Assembly (NCBI RefSeq): GCF_900188105.1
Contig: NZ_FZNP01000004.1
Coordinates: 1-64,000 of the forward strand
Origin: Actinomadura mexicana
GTDB lineage: Bacteria > Actinomycetota > Actinomycetes > Streptosporangiales > Streptosporangiaceae
Reading direction: 5' to 3'
Length of the DNA: 64,000 bases
The notes beneath the pieces are model-generated. The model worked only from the letters and a program-made list of their open reading frames with translations, had not been told where the DNA came from and did no database searches. A program made the translations under genes and the position numbers. Below are positions 1 to 8,061 of this stretch, piece by piece; the first letter of the stretch is position 1, and the number at the start of each line of letters is the position of its first letter.

Positions 1-486
1 GTGGCGGGCGTGGTGTACGACCCGGTGCGCGACGACATGTTCACCGCCTCGCTCGACGGCGCCACCTGCAACGGCGAGCCGATCCGCAGCCGGGGGGCGA
101 CCCGCGACGAGACCGCGGTGCTCGTCACCGGGTACCCCAACGCGCGGGAGATGCATCGCCGCGGAGAGGATTCTCTGCGGGACTTCGGTTCGCTGGTGGA
201 CGCGTTCGCCACCGTCCGCCGTCCGGGCAGCGCCGCCCTCACCCTCGCGCACGTCGCCGCCGGATGGGCGGACGTGGCCTACGGCACGTCCGTCAACGCC
301 TGGGACGTCGCGGCGGCCGTGCTGCTGGTCAGGAAGGCCGGCGGCACCTACCTGCCGCTGAACGGGGAGCCCGGCGGCGACGACTGGGAGGCCCCCGGGT
401 ACCTCGCCTGCGTGGGCGGCTTCGACCTGGACGGCTCCGTCATCGCCGGGGTCGCGGGACTCGTGAGCGCCGGGGAGCCGGCATGA
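1..486 (+). CDS. Inositol monophosphatase family protein, C-terminal part (runs off left edge)
   Basis: The reading frame is open from the first base, so the true start lies outside the window. The 161 residues seen match the C-terminal half of the inositol monophosphatase family, whose members are usually about 260 residues. The clearest signature is the second family motif, seen here as NAWDVAAAVLLVRKAGG near residues 99-115, where the Asp helps bind catalytic metal. The segment before it (VRRPGSAALTLAHVAAGWAD) is also typical. Family members hydrolyse phosphate monoesters such as inositol phosphate, PAP, histidinol phosphate or fructose bisphosphate; the substrate cannot be told here. The stop overlaps the next gene, a HAD phosphatase, by 4 bases, so the two are probably co-translated. 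Confidence 0.85.
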   Translation: MAGVVYDPVRDDMFTASLDGATCNGEPIRSRGATRDETAVLVTGYPNAREMHRRGEDSLRDFGSLVDAFATVRRPGSAALTLAHVAAGWADVAYGTSVNAWDVAAAVLLVRKAGGTYLPLNGEPGGDDWEAPGYLACVGGFDLDGSVIAGVAGLVSAGEPA

Positions 487-1298
487 GCGCCGCCGAGCGG
501 ACCGTCGACTGGATCGTCACCGACCTGGACGGGACCCTCGTCGGGCGCGACCTGCGGATCGTCGAGCCGAGCCTGGCCGCGCTGCGCCGCTTCATCGCCT
601 CCGGCGGCACCGTCGTCATCGCCACCGGGCGCAGCGAGGAGGCCGCGCTGCCGTACTACCGGACGCTCGGCCTGACCACGCCCGCGATCCTGTACAACGG
701 GGCGCGCGTGGTCGACCTCAGCACCGGCGCCGTCCTGCACCGGCGCTGCCTCGGCGTCGCCGCCTGGGCGAAGCTCACGCTGCTGTTCGCCGAGCTGCCC
801 GCCGGGGTCTGGCCGGTGGCCTTCACCAAGGGCCACGCGCACACCGCGGGCTCCTCGCCGGCGCTGCGGGAGTACGCCCGCCGCGACGGGATCGAGCTCG
901 GACGGATCGGCTCGTGGGGGGACCTGCCGTTCGACGACATCGTCAAGGTCATGCTCATCTGCGACCGCCCCGAGCTGATGGATCCGACCGAGGAGGCGGT
1001 CTCGGCGGCCGTGTCCGGCGTCACCCTCGTCAGGTCCGAGAGCACCTACCTGGAGGTGCTGCCCGCGGGCGCGACCAAGGGCACGGCGCTGCGCGAGCTG
1101 GCCGCGGCCCAGGGCGTGGCCCTCAGCGCCATCGCGGCGATCGGCGACAACCCGAACGACCTGGACATGATCCAGGCCGCCGGTCTCGGCGCCGCCGTCG
1201 GGGACGGCGCCGGGACCGTCCGCGCCGCCGCCGACGTGGTGGTGGGCCCCTGCGCCGAGGGCGCGGTGGCCGACCTCGTCGCCCGCGTCCTACCATGA
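483..1298 (+). CDS. HAD-superfamily phosphatase, Cof-like
   Basis: 271 residues. HAD motif I is DLDGT at residues 14-18 (nucleophile Asp14 and acid/base Asp16), followed by the cap region. The C-terminal metal-binding motif GDNPNDLDM is that of the Cof/sucrose-phosphatase (type IIB cap) group, which dephosphorylates sugar phosphates and cofactors. A Thr in the ATGRS segment fits motif II. I chose the ATG at 483 because it overlaps the upstream stop and places motif I at the usual distance; the longer open frame upstream is a shadow. The stop TGA lies inside the ATGA that starts the next gene, so three small hydrolases form one operon. Specific substrate unknown. Confidence 0.9.
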   Translation: MSAAERTVDWIVTDLDGTLVGRDLRIVEPSLAALRRFIASGGTVVIATGRSEEAALPYYRTLGLTTPAILYNGARVVDLSTGAVLHRRCLGVAAWAKLTLLFAELPAGVWPVAFTKGHAHTAGSSPALREYARRDGIELGRIGSWGDLPFDDIVKVMLICDRPELMDPTEEAVSAAVSGVTLVRSESTYLEVLPAGATKGTALRELAAAQGVALSAIAAIGDNPNDLDMIQAAGLGAAVGDGAGTVRAAADVVVGPCAEGAVADLVARVLP

Positions 1299-2017
1299 TC
1301 CTGACCGTCGTCGGCTGCGCGGGCTCGGTCCCGGGGCCGGAGGCCGCGTGCTCCTGCTACCTGCTGGAACACGGCGGCTTCCGGCTCCTGCTGGACGCCG
1401 GGACGGGCGCCCTCGGCCCTCTGCAGCGCTTCGCCGACCCGTGCGCGATCGACGCCGTGGTCATCAGCCACCGGCACCGCGACCACTGCTCGGACCTGGT
1501 GCCCCTCGCCTACCTGCGGGACCGCAGGGGCACCACGGCCCGGCTGACCGTGGTCGCCCCGGCGGGGACCGAGGCGCACGTCGCCGCCCCGTCCGGCTAC
1601 GCGCGGGTCCTCGACTGGCGGGGCCCGCCCGCGGGGCCGTGCCGGCTCGGGCCGTTGACGATCGAGACGGCTCCGGTGCGGCACTCGGTGCCGGCCCAGG
1701 CCGTCCGGGTCACCGCCGGATCCGGGAGCCTCACCTACTCCGGCGACTCCGGTGAATGCGCCGAGCTCCTGGAACTGGCGCGCGGGACGGACGTCCTCCT
1801 GTGCGAGGCGGCGGCCGCCGTCGAGACCCCCGGGTCGGCCGCCGCCCACCTCACCCCGGGGCAGGCGGCACGCCTGGCCAAGGAAGCGGGCGCCGCCCAC
1901 CTCGTCCTCACGCACCTGCGCCCATGGGCCGACCCCATGGCGGCCCTGCGAGAGGCCCGCGAGTCCTACGACGGCCCCCTCACCCTGGCGACCCCCGGCC
2001 TGAGGCTGATCACCTGA
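1295..2017 (+). CDS. Metallo-beta-lactamase-fold hydrolase (RNase Z/cyclic-nucleotide phosphodiesterase type)
   Basis: 240 residues starting at the ATG that overlaps the HAD gene stop (ATGA). The metal-binding HxHxDH motif is HRHRDH at residues 59-64, preceded by a beta-strand-rich start (MILTVVGCAGS) with GTGAL as in the RNase Z-like branch of the fold. Further ligands are probably the His in APVRHS, the Asp in YSGDSG and the His in LTHLRPW. Such proteins cleave phosphodiesters or thioesters; RNase Z itself has extra insertions that I do not see, so a generic hydrolase is the safest call. It is the last gene of the three-gene operon. Confidence 0.85.
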   Translation: MILTVVGCAGSVPGPEAACSCYLLEHGGFRLLLDAGTGALGPLQRFADPCAIDAVVISHRHRDHCSDLVPLAYLRDRRGTTARLTVVAPAGTEAHVAAPSGYARVLDWRGPPAGPCRLGPLTIETAPVRHSVPAQAVRVTAGSGSLTYSGDSGECAELLELARGTDVLLCEAAAAVETPGSAAAHLTPGQAARLAKEAGAAHLVLTHLRPWADPMAALREARESYDGPLTLATPGLRLIT

Positions 2018-2059
2018 CCCCCGGCGGCGAACCTCCTCGGCACGGGGGCGGTGCTAAGC

Positions 2060-2067
2060 TAACGTAC
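2060..2067 (+). promoter_or_regulatory. TAACGTAC octamer, possible -10 element
   Basis: The octamer TAACGTAC lies about 35 bases before the dehydratase/dioxygenase gene. The same octamer is found at 20763-20770 and 21000-21007 in the aldO-like/iclR divergent promoter. TAACGT fits the loose actinomycete -10 pattern TAnnnT. A shared promoter type or activator site is inference. Confidence 0.3.
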
Positions 2068-2100
2068 TAGTTCGTCCATTGGAGAGGGGCGCATCGCGGC

Positions 2101-3942
2101 ATGCGCAGGTCAATCGCGACCGTTTCGCTCAGCGGGTCGCTGGCCGACAAGCTGACGGCCATCGGGGCCGCCGGGTTCGACGGGGTCGAGATCTTCGAGA
2201 ACGACCTTCTCGGCAGCGACATGAGTCCCGAGGACGTGCGCCGCCGGGCGGCGGACCTCGGGCTCACCATCGACCTCTACCAGCCGTTCCGCGACTTCGA
2301 GGCGGTGCCGCCCGACGTCCTCGCGGCCGGGCTGCGGCGCGCGGAGCACAAGTTCGCCGTGATGGAACGGCTCGGCGCCACGCGGCTGCTGGTCTGCTCG
2401 AACGTCTCCCCCGCGGCGATCGACGACGACGCACTCGCCGCCGAGCAGCTGAGGCTGCTCGCGGAGCGCGCCGCGGAGCACGGCATCGACATCGCGTACG
2501 AGGCGCTCGCCTGGGGACGGCACGTCGACGACTACTTCCACTCCTGGCGGATCGTGCGCGCGGCCGACCACCCCAACCTGGGGCTGTGCCTGGACAGCTT
2601 CCACATCCTGGCCCGCGACGTCGACCCGTACGCGATCCGGACGATCCCCGGCGACAAGATCTTCTTCGTGCAGCTCGCGGACGCGCCGGCGCTGCCGATG
2701 GACGTCCTCTACTGGAGCCGGCACTACCGCTGCTTCCCCGGGCAGGGCGACCTCGACGTGGCGGGGCTCGTCGACCACGTCCTGCGGACCGGGTACGACG
2801 GCCCGCTGTCGCTGGAGGTCTTCAACGACATCTTCCGGCAGGCCGCCGCGATGCGCACCGCGCAGGACGCCATGCGGTCGCTCATCGCCCTGGAGGAGGC
2901 CGTCCAGCGGGCGGGCGGATCGCCGCGCCTGGGCGGGGCCCTCCCCCCTCCCGTCGTGCCGACCGGGTTCGCGTTCGCCGAGCTGGCCGCGCCGTCCGCC
3001 GGACCGGTCGGCGAACTGCTCGGCGCGCTGGGGTTCGTCCGCGGCGGGCGGCATGCCGGCAAGCCGGTGGAACTGTGGGAGCAGGGGGCGGCGCGCATCC
3101 TGGTGAACAGCGGGAGCGCGGAGAGCCAGGACGGTCCCGCGCTCGGCGCCGTCGGGCTGGAGTCGCCCGACCCGGCGGCGTCGGTCAAGCGCGCCGAGGC
3201 GCTCCTGTCGCCCGTCCTGCCCCGCCTGCGCGGTCCCCGGGACGCGCCCCTGGACGCCGTCGCGGCTCCGGACGGGACCGAGGTCTTCTTCTGCCGCACG
3301 GCCCGGCCCGACCATTCGAGCTGGACCGACGACTTCTCGCAGGACCGCCGCCCTGCGGGTGCGGCGGCGGGCGAGATAACCCATATCGACCATGTGGCGC
3401 TCACCCAGCCCTGGCACCACTTCGACGAGGCGTCGCTGTTCTACCGGAGCGTCCTCGGGCTCCGGCCGCACGACAGCCTGGAACTGCCCGACCCCTACGG
3501 GCTGATGCGAAGCCGCGCGGTCTCCACCGAGGACGGCGGGGTGCGGGTGGCGCTCAACGTCGCCTATGTCGGGGCGCACGACGGCAGGTACGACCTGGCG
3601 TGGCAGCACGTCGCGCTGGCGAGCGCCGACATCGTGGCGACCGCGCGGCGGGCGCACGCGGCGGGGGCGGCGACGCTCGCCATTCCGGACAACTACTACG
3701 ACGATCTCGAGGCCCGGTTCGACCTCGGCGCGGAACGGCACCGGCTCCTCCGGGAGCTCGGGCTGCTCTACGACCGGGACGAGCAGGGGGAGTTCCTGCA
3801 TTTCTACACGGCGACCATCGGCCGGGTGTTCTTCGAGATCGTTCAGCGGCTGGGCGGCTACCGGGGATACGGCGCGGTCAACGCGCCGGTCCGGCTGGCC
3901 GCGCAGCACGCCCGGCGAACCCGCCGCCGCGCGTCACACTAG
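2101..3942 (+). CDS. quiC: 3-Dehydroshikimate dehydratase fused to a 4-hydroxyphenylpyruvate-dioxygenase-like domain
   Basis: 613 residues in two parts. Residues 1-270 form a xylose-isomerase-like TIM barrel whose metal residues Glu134, Asp165, His168, Gln191 and Glu239 fall where QuiC1-type dehydratases have them (AYEAL, CLDSFH, FVQLAD, LSLEVF). Residues about 285-600 form two VOC repeats as in HPPD, with metal ligands expected at the His of HIDHVAL, the His of WQHVAL and the Glu of VFFEIVQRLGG. In bacteria with such fusions the first domain converts 3-dehydroshikimate to protocatechuate in quinate/shikimate breakdown; the role of the second domain is unsettled. The product would feed the beta-ketoadipate pathway, whose last genes (pcaFIJ) lie 49 kb away. 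The ATG has GGAGAGGGG upstream. The TetR gene follows by 36 bases. Confidence 0.88.
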   Translation: MRRSIATVSLSGSLADKLTAIGAAGFDGVEIFENDLLGSDMSPEDVRRRAADLGLTIDLYQPFRDFEAVPPDVLAAGLRRAEHKFAVMERLGATRLLVCSNVSPAAIDDDALAAEQLRLLAERAAEHGIDIAYEALAWGRHVDDYFHSWRIVRAADHPNLGLCLDSFHILARDVDPYAIRTIPGDKIFFVQLADAPALPMDVLYWSRHYRCFPGQGDLDVAGLVDHVLRTGYDGPLSLEVFNDIFRQAAAMRTAQDAMRSLIALEEAVQRAGGSPRLGGALPPPVVPTGFAFAELAAPSAGPVGELLGALGFVRGGRHAGKPVELWEQGAARILVNSGSAESQDGPALGAVGLESPDPAASVKRAEALLSPVLPRLRGPRDAPLDAVAAPDGTEVFFCRTARPDHSSWTDDFSQDRRPAGAAAGEITHIDHVALTQPWHHFDEASLFYRSVLGLRPHDSLELPDPYGLMRSRAVSTEDGGVRVALNVAYVGAHDGRYDLAWQHVALASADIVATARRAHAAGAATLAIPDNYYDDLEARFDLGAERHRLLRELGLLYDRDEQGEFLHFYTATIGRVFFEIVQRLGGYRGYGAVNAPVRLAAQHARRTRRRASH

Positions 3943-3978
3943 GATCTGGTCCGTCAGCCACCACCTTTGCGGAGTCAC

Positions 3979-4662
3979 ATGTCGACGCGGTCCGTCACAC
4001 CCGCCTCGGGAGAGCGTCAGCGCGACGCCGACCGCACGCGGGCGGAGATCCTGGACGTCGCTCAGCGGGAATTCGCGCGGCACGGTTACGCCGGCGCCCG
4101 GGTGGACGACATGGCGGCGCTCATGCGCACCACCAAACGGATGATCTATTACTACTTCGGCGGCAAGGAAAAGCTGTACCTCGCCGTGCTGGAGAAGGCG
4201 TACGCCGAGGTCAGAAAGCTGGAATCGGCCATCGACGTACGGCATCTGGCGCCGGTGGAGGCGATCCGGACGCTGGCGGAACTGACCTTCGACCACCACG
4301 AGGCGCATCCCGACTTCATCAAGCTGGTCAGCATCGAGAACATCCACCAGGCCGAGCACCTGCGCGAGTCGCGGATGCTCGCCGATCTCAGCGGGCCGGT
4401 CGCCGACCTCATCTCGCAGATTCTCGACGCCGGCCGCGCGAGCGGCGACTTCGTGGCCGAGGCGGACGCCGTCGACGTGCACATGATGATCAGTTCGTTC
4501 TGTTTCTTCCGGATCGCCAACCAGCACACGTTCGGTGTCCTGTTCGGCCGCGACATGACGGCGCCGGAACACCGGGAGCGTCACCGCGAGATGATCGGCG
4601 ACATGGTCGTGGCCTATCTGACCGGCGCCGGACGCGGTGGACCGCGGGAGCGCGGGAACTAG
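3979..4662 (+). CDS. TetR/AcrR family transcriptional regulator
   Basis: 227 residues. The N-terminal TetR helix-turn-helix covers roughly residues 15-62 (RAEILDVAQREFARHGYAGA, then TTKRMIYYYFGGKEKLYLAV), and the C-terminal ligand domain is helical. The ATG at 3979 has GGAG 4 bases upstream; a TTG at 3967 in the same frame is a weaker choice. The gene lies directly behind the dehydratase/dioxygenase fusion on the same strand, so it may control aromatic breakdown in response to dehydroshikimate or protocatechuate. That role is inferred from position only. It is convergent with pqqE, with only 18 bases between stops. Confidence 0.88.
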   Translation: MSTRSVTPASGERQRDADRTRAEILDVAQREFARHGYAGARVDDMAALMRTTKRMIYYYFGGKEKLYLAVLEKAYAEVRKLESAIDVRHLAPVEAIRTLAELTFDHHEAHPDFIKLVSIENIHQAEHLRESRMLADLSGPVADLISQILDAGRASGDFVAEADAVDVHMMISSFCFFRIANQHTFGVLFGRDMTAPEHRERHREMIGDMVVAYLTGAGRGGPRERGN

Positions 4663-4680
4663 CGGCCGGACGGCCGGCGG

Positions 4681-5844
4681 TCAGCCGATCTCGTCCAGAA
4701 AGGCGTCGGCGGCCGGCACGTTCCCTCGAACCTCCTGGGGCGCCTGGGCATGCCGGGCGGATCCGGGCCTGCGGTAGACGAAGCCGGGGCGCGCGGCGGC
4801 ATCCCGGGCGGCGGCCATCGCGGGCTCGCGCACGAGTTCGTGGTCGGGGGAAAGGGAGCAGGCCGGATCGGTGCGCGCGGCGTCTCCGGTGAGCGCGAAC
4901 GCCTGGCAGCGGCATCCGCCGAAGTCGGTCTCGCGGCGCGGGCACTCCCCGCACGGGCCGGTCATCCAGCCGGTCCCCCGGTAAGCGTTGAACGCGTCGG
5001 ACTCGGTCCAGATCCAGGCCAGTGAGCGGTCGCGGACGTTCGGCGGGCGCAGGTCCGTCATGGCGTACGCCGCCGGGCACGGCAGCGCGGTCCCGTCGGG
5101 CGCCACCGTGATGGAACGCGCGCCCCATCCGCCCATGCACGGTTTGGGAACGCCTTCGTAGTAGTCAGGCATCACCCACACGAGCTCCGGCCCGCCTCCG
5201 GTCGCCCGACGGGCGGCGACCGTCGTCTTGGCGCGTGCGAGTTGCTCTCGGGTGGGAAGCAGGGCTCCCCTGTTCCGCAGTGCCCAGCCGTAGAACTGGG
5301 TGTTGGCCAGTTCGATCCGGTCGGCGCCCCAGCGCGCGCCCAGTTCGAGGATCTGGGGCAGATGATCGAGGTTGTGCCGGTGGAGGACGACGTTCAGCCC
5401 GAACGGCAGCCCGGACGCGCGGATCAGCTCGGCGGCGCGCGCCTTCGCCGTGAACGACGCGCGCCCGGCGATGAGGTCGGAATCGGTCCGGTCGGCGTCC
5501 TGCACCGACAGCTGGACGCCGTTGACGCCTGCCTCGGCCAGGGCGCCCAGCCGTTCGGCGGTAAGGCCGAGGCCGCTGGTGACGAGCTGGGTGTAGACGC
5601 CCGCCCGTCCGGCCGCCGCCGCGATCTCCTCCAGGTCGGGGCGGAGCAGCGGTTCACCGCCCGAGAGGTGCGCCTGAACGACGCCGAGCCCGGCGGCCTC
5701 GGCGAAGACGCGCGCCCACTCGTCCGCCGTCAGTTCGGTGCCGCGCCTGACCAGCTCCAGGGGGTTGGAGCAGTAGGGGCAGTGCAGTGGGCACGCGTGG
5801 GTCACTTCGGCGAGCAGCGCCCAGGGTGCGGCGGGTTCGGTCAT
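4681..5844 (-). CDS. pqqE: PqqE, radical SAM enzyme of PQQ biosynthesis
   Basis: 387 residues. It makes the carbon-carbon bond between the Glu and Tyr side chains of PqqA, the first step of pyrroloquinoline quinone synthesis. The radical SAM cluster motif CxxxCxxC is at Cys18, Cys22 and Cys25 (ACPLHCPYC), followed by LSGGEPLLRPDL for SAM contact. The C-terminal SPASM-type Cys set is visible in KPCMGGWGA, LPCPAA, GPCGECPR, GGCRCQAF and DPACS, ligands for auxiliary Fe-S clusters. I chose the ATG at 5844 because it overlaps the pqqD stop (ATGA); an ATG nine bases upstream is possible. It is the last gene of pqqABCDE. Confidence 0.96.
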   Translation of the reverse strand: MTEPAAPWALLAEVTHACPLHCPYCSNPLELVRRGTELTADEWARVFAEAAGLGVVQAHLSGGEPLLRPDLEEIAAAAGRAGVYTQLVTSGLGLTAERLGALAEAGVNGVQLSVQDADRTDSDLIAGRASFTAKARAAELIRASGLPFGLNVVLHRHNLDHLPQILELGARWGADRIELANTQFYGWALRNRGALLPTREQLARAKTTVAARRATGGGPELVWVMPDYYEGVPKPCMGGWGARSITVAPDGTALPCPAAYAMTDLRPPNVRDRSLAWIWTESDAFNAYRGTGWMTGPCGECPRRETDFGGCRCQAFALTGDAARTDPACSLSPDHELVREPAMAAARDAAARPGFVYRRPGSARHAQAPQEVRGNVPAADAFLDEIG

Positions 5845-6143
5845 CGCAGCCATCCCTCCTTGCGGATTCGCGTGAGGAAGTCGGGGACGTCCTTGTCGAG
5901 CGGGGCGTCCCGGTAGGTGCGGGCGAGTTCGGCGATGATGTCGGGCAGGGTGCGCCGTCCGTCGCAGAGCCGCAGGATGCGGCCTCCCTCCCGGCTGAGC
6001 AGGACGGCGCGTTCCGGCATGAGGAGGAGATCGGCGTCGCGGACGCGGTCGTGCCGCAGGATGACCGACCGGGCCAGGACCGGCCGCCAGGGTCCCGCCG
6101 GCACGGGGGCGGGCGGTGCCGCAGGGGCGCTGTCAGCGGGCAT
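5841..6143 (-). CDS. pqqD: PqqD, peptide chaperone of PQQ biosynthesis
   Basis: 100 residues; the known family is about 90-100. PqqD is a RiPP recognition element that binds the PqqA precursor and hands it to PqqE. The conserved core is seen: LLMPERAVLLSREGGRILRLCDGRRTLPDI near residues 40-70 and a helical C-terminus ending in FLTRIRKEGWLR. The first 20 residues are Ala/Pro-rich and probably disordered. The start ATG overlaps the pqqC end by 11 bases and the stop overlaps pqqE, so B-C-D-E are tightly coupled. Here PqqD is a separate protein and not fused to PqqC, as it is in some methylotrophs. Confidence 0.95.
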   Translation of the reverse strand: MPADSAPAAPPAPVPAGPWRPVLARSVILRHDRVRDADLLLMPERAVLLSREGGRILRLCDGRRTLPDIIAELARTYRDAPLDKDVPDFLTRIRKEGWLR

Positions 6144-6918
6144 CCGCCGCCCCCGCGGGCGCGGGGGACGCGTGCTCTACCGCGTCCAGAAGAGTCCAGA
6201 GGACATCGCACTTGAAAGTGAACGCCGCCAGAGCCTTCTCCTGGTCGGCGCGGCTCTCGGCCCAGCGGTGCACCAGGGCGAGCGCCTCGTCGGCGTCGCG
6301 GCGGCCCTGCCGAACCCTGACCTGGAAGTAGCGCAGCCCTTCGGGCTCGACCCAGGGGTAGTGGCGCTCCCAGGCCCCGATCCGCGTGACCATGAGGTCC
6401 GGTGCGAACAGCTCGGTCAGCGACGACGCGACGGCTTCGAGAGGCGAGCCGAAACGACAGAAGTTGAGGTATCCGTCCACGGCGAACCGCACGGCCGGCA
6501 GGACGCCCTCCCCCGACAGCAGCAGGACGCGGTCCAGCCCGGCCGCCTCGCCGAGCCGCAGCCACCGCTCGATGCCGCCTGCATCGCCGGGACCGCACCC
6601 GCCCCCGGCACCGTCGCCGTCCCGGCCGTCGTGGTCGTGGATGCGCCGGATCCAGCTCCGCCGCAGCTCCCGGCTCTCCAGTCCGGCCAGGATGATCGCG
6701 TCCTTGATCGGGATGTTGCGCTGGTAGTGGAAGCGGTTCAGGATCCAGCAGCGCAGTTCCTCCCGCGACAGCAGGCCCTCGTGCATGCGCAGGTTGAAGG
6801 GGTGCCGGTGGTGGTAGCGCTTGGCGGCGATCTCGCGCAGCCGGCGCTCCATCTCGTCCGGCGTCCAGGGGCGGGGACGGGCGTCGCCGCGCGCGGGACG
6901 GGTCGGAGCCGTGCTCAA
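6133..6918 (-). CDS. pqqC: PqqC, pyrroloquinoline quinone synthase (last step)
   Basis: 261 residues. PqqC is a cofactor-free oxidase that closes the ring and carries out the eight-electron oxidation yielding PQQ. Characteristic stretches are YHHRHPFNLRMHEG near residues 30-43, then CWILNRFHYQRNIPIKDA, where the His and Tyr side chains shape the active site, and FYQVR-like YFQVRVRQGRRDADEAL near the end. No ATG gives a sensible N-terminus. A TTG at 6916-6918 overlaps the pqqB stop (TTGA) and gives the usual length, so I used it. A Gly/Asp-rich insertion (GRDGDGAGGGCGPGDAGG) in the middle looks like an extra loop. Confidence 0.94.
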   Translation of the reverse strand: MSTAPTRPARGDARPRPWTPDEMERRLREIAAKRYHHRHPFNLRMHEGLLSREELRCWILNRFHYQRNIPIKDAIILAGLESRELRRSWIRRIHDHDGRDGDGAGGGCGPGDAGGIERWLRLGEAAGLDRVLLLSGEGVLPAVRFAVDGYLNFCRFGSPLEAVASSLTELFAPDLMVTRIGAWERHYPWVEPEGLRYFQVRVRQGRRDADEALALVHRWAESRADQEKALAAFTFKCDVLWTLLDAVEHASPAPAGAADAR

Positions 6919-7832
6919 AGTTCGATCACCAGGCCTTCCGGTGCCGTCTCGACGCCCAGCGCGGCGAGGGTCCGATGCCCCTCGTGCCCCGGGTCGACGA
7001 GGGGGTTGGTGTTGTTCAGGTGGGTGTACAGGCGCCGGGCCGCGGGCAGCGCCGCGAGCCGTTCCGCCGTCCCGCCGGGGCCGATGATCGGCAGGTGGCC
7101 CATCTCGGTGGCGGTCCTGCGGGTGAAGCCGGACCGGCGCGGTTCGTCGTCGTCCCAGAACGTCCCGTCGACGATGACGCAGTCGGCGGTGGCGAGCGCC
7201 GCGGAGAGGCCGGGCGACCAGTCCGCGACCGCCGGGGCGTACACCAGGCTCCTGCCGCTGCTCCGGTCGGTGACGTGCAGCGCCACCGACCAGCGGCCGT
7301 CGGGGATGTCGAGATCGGCCGCGTAGCGGGGGCGCTTGCCCGACACCCGCACGGCGCTGATCTCCAGATGATCGGAGCCGTCCAGCGGTACGGGCCCGTC
7401 CTCCGGCAGGTCCGTCCAGGCGAGGTCGGTGTAGGGGGCGAGGACGCGGTCGAGGCGCAGCCCGCGCTCCAGCGCGGCGCGGACGGTGCCGGTGGCGGCG
7501 ATCGGCAGGCTCGGCGCCTCCCGCAGCCGCGGGAGGCCGAGCGTGTGGTCGAGTTCGGCGTCGGTGAGGATCACCCCGGCGACGGGGGTCCGGCGGCCGG
7601 CCGGGCCCCCGGGGCGGGGGTCCGGCCGCGGCGCGGCGCTCGACTCGATCTGCTCGGCGATGTCGGGCGTGGCGTTCACCACGTGCCACCGGCCCTCGGC
7701 CGCCTCGATCGCGATCGAGGCGTGCCGGCGGCGCCATGACGGGTGCGCGCGGGCGGCGGCGCACCCGTGGCACGCGCAGTTCCACTGGGGGACGCCGCCG
7801 CCCGCGGCGGTGCCGAGGATCTGCACCCGCAT
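6915..7832 (-). CDS. pqqB: PqqB, metallo-hydrolase of PQQ biosynthesis
   Basis: 305 residues from the ATG at 7832; an in-frame GTG six bases upstream is the alternative. The N-terminus MRVQILGTAAGGGVPQWNC is the PqqB signature, followed by Cys residues that bind a structural zinc (CACHGC). PqqB has the metallo-beta-lactamase fold and is thought to hydroxylate the tyrosine of the crosslinked PqqA intermediate. The canonical HxHxDH is replaced by LTDAELDHTLGL, as is normal in PqqB. The C-terminal LYTHLNNTNPLVDPGHEGH is also typical. Only 10 bases separate it from pqqA. Confidence 0.95.
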   Translation of the reverse strand: MRVQILGTAAGGGVPQWNCACHGCAAARAHPSWRRRHASIAIEAAEGRWHVVNATPDIAEQIESSAAPRPDPRPGGPAGRRTPVAGVILTDAELDHTLGLPRLREAPSLPIAATGTVRAALERGLRLDRVLAPYTDLAWTDLPEDGPVPLDGSDHLEISAVRVSGKRPRYAADLDIPDGRWSVALHVTDRSSGRSLVYAPAVADWSPGLSAALATADCVIVDGTFWDDDEPRRSGFTRRTATEMGHLPIIGPGGTAERLAALPAARRLYTHLNNTNPLVDPGHEGHRTLAALGVETAPEGLVIEL

Positions 7833-7842
7833 CGTCACGAGG

Positions 7843-8004
7843 TCAGAGTTCGGCGCCGAAGTAGGCCGTGACCTCCATGGAGGTCTCGACGATCTGGTAG
7901 CCGGGCGTCGACCAGGCGGCCGCCCGCTCCCCGGCCGGGGCCGCCGCGTGGGCGTCCCGGCTCTCGGCGGCCGCGGCCTCGGCGTCGGTGGTGTGCACGG
8001 TCAT
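7843..8004 (-). CDS. pqqA: PqqA, PQQ precursor peptide
   Basis: A 53-residue gene just upstream of pqqB. Its C-terminal end reads VETSMEVTAYFGAEL, with the Glu-x-x-x-Tyr pair (Glu44 and Tyr48 in EVTAY) that PqqE crosslinks and from which all carbons of PQQ derive. GGAAGGGA lies 6 bases before the ATG. The N-terminal leader is Ala/Glu-rich (AEAAAAESRDAHAAAPAGE) and makes the peptide longer than the roughly 23-29 residues known from methylotrophs and Klebsiella. It acts as the ribosomally made substrate bound by PqqD. A 9-bp hairpin separates it from the dehydrogenase gene upstream. Confidence 0.92.
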   Translation of the reverse strand: MTVHTTDAEAAAAESRDAHAAAPAGERAAAWSTPGYQIVETSMEVTAYFGAEL

Positions 8005-8036
8005 TGCTGCTTCCCTTCCGTTCGGTGATCTGGACG

Positions 8037-8058
8037 GCCCGGGGCCGGCGCCCCGGGC
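8037..8058 (-). terminator. GC-rich hairpin between PQQ dehydrogenase and pqqA
   Basis: A perfect 9-bp stem, GCCCGGGGC (8037-8045) with GCCCCGGGC (8050-8058), and a 4-base loop lie 3 bases after the dehydrogenase stop. There is no T run. It probably acts as a terminator or attenuator that sets the ratio of dehydrogenase to pqq transcript, or stabilises the upstream message. Confidence 0.55.
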
Positions 8059-8061
8059 GGC

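Noticed and set aside
1046..1915. Long minus-strand frame opposite the HAD and metallo-hydrolase genes
   Set aside because: It is an antisense shadow of high-GC coding sequence; the composition is Arg/Gly/Ala-rich with no family signature.
2060..2085. TAGTTCGTCCATTGG before the dehydratase gene as another IclR operator
   Set aside because: Only one GTCCA half site is present, the CGGAC arm is missing, and the spacing does not match the other six sites.
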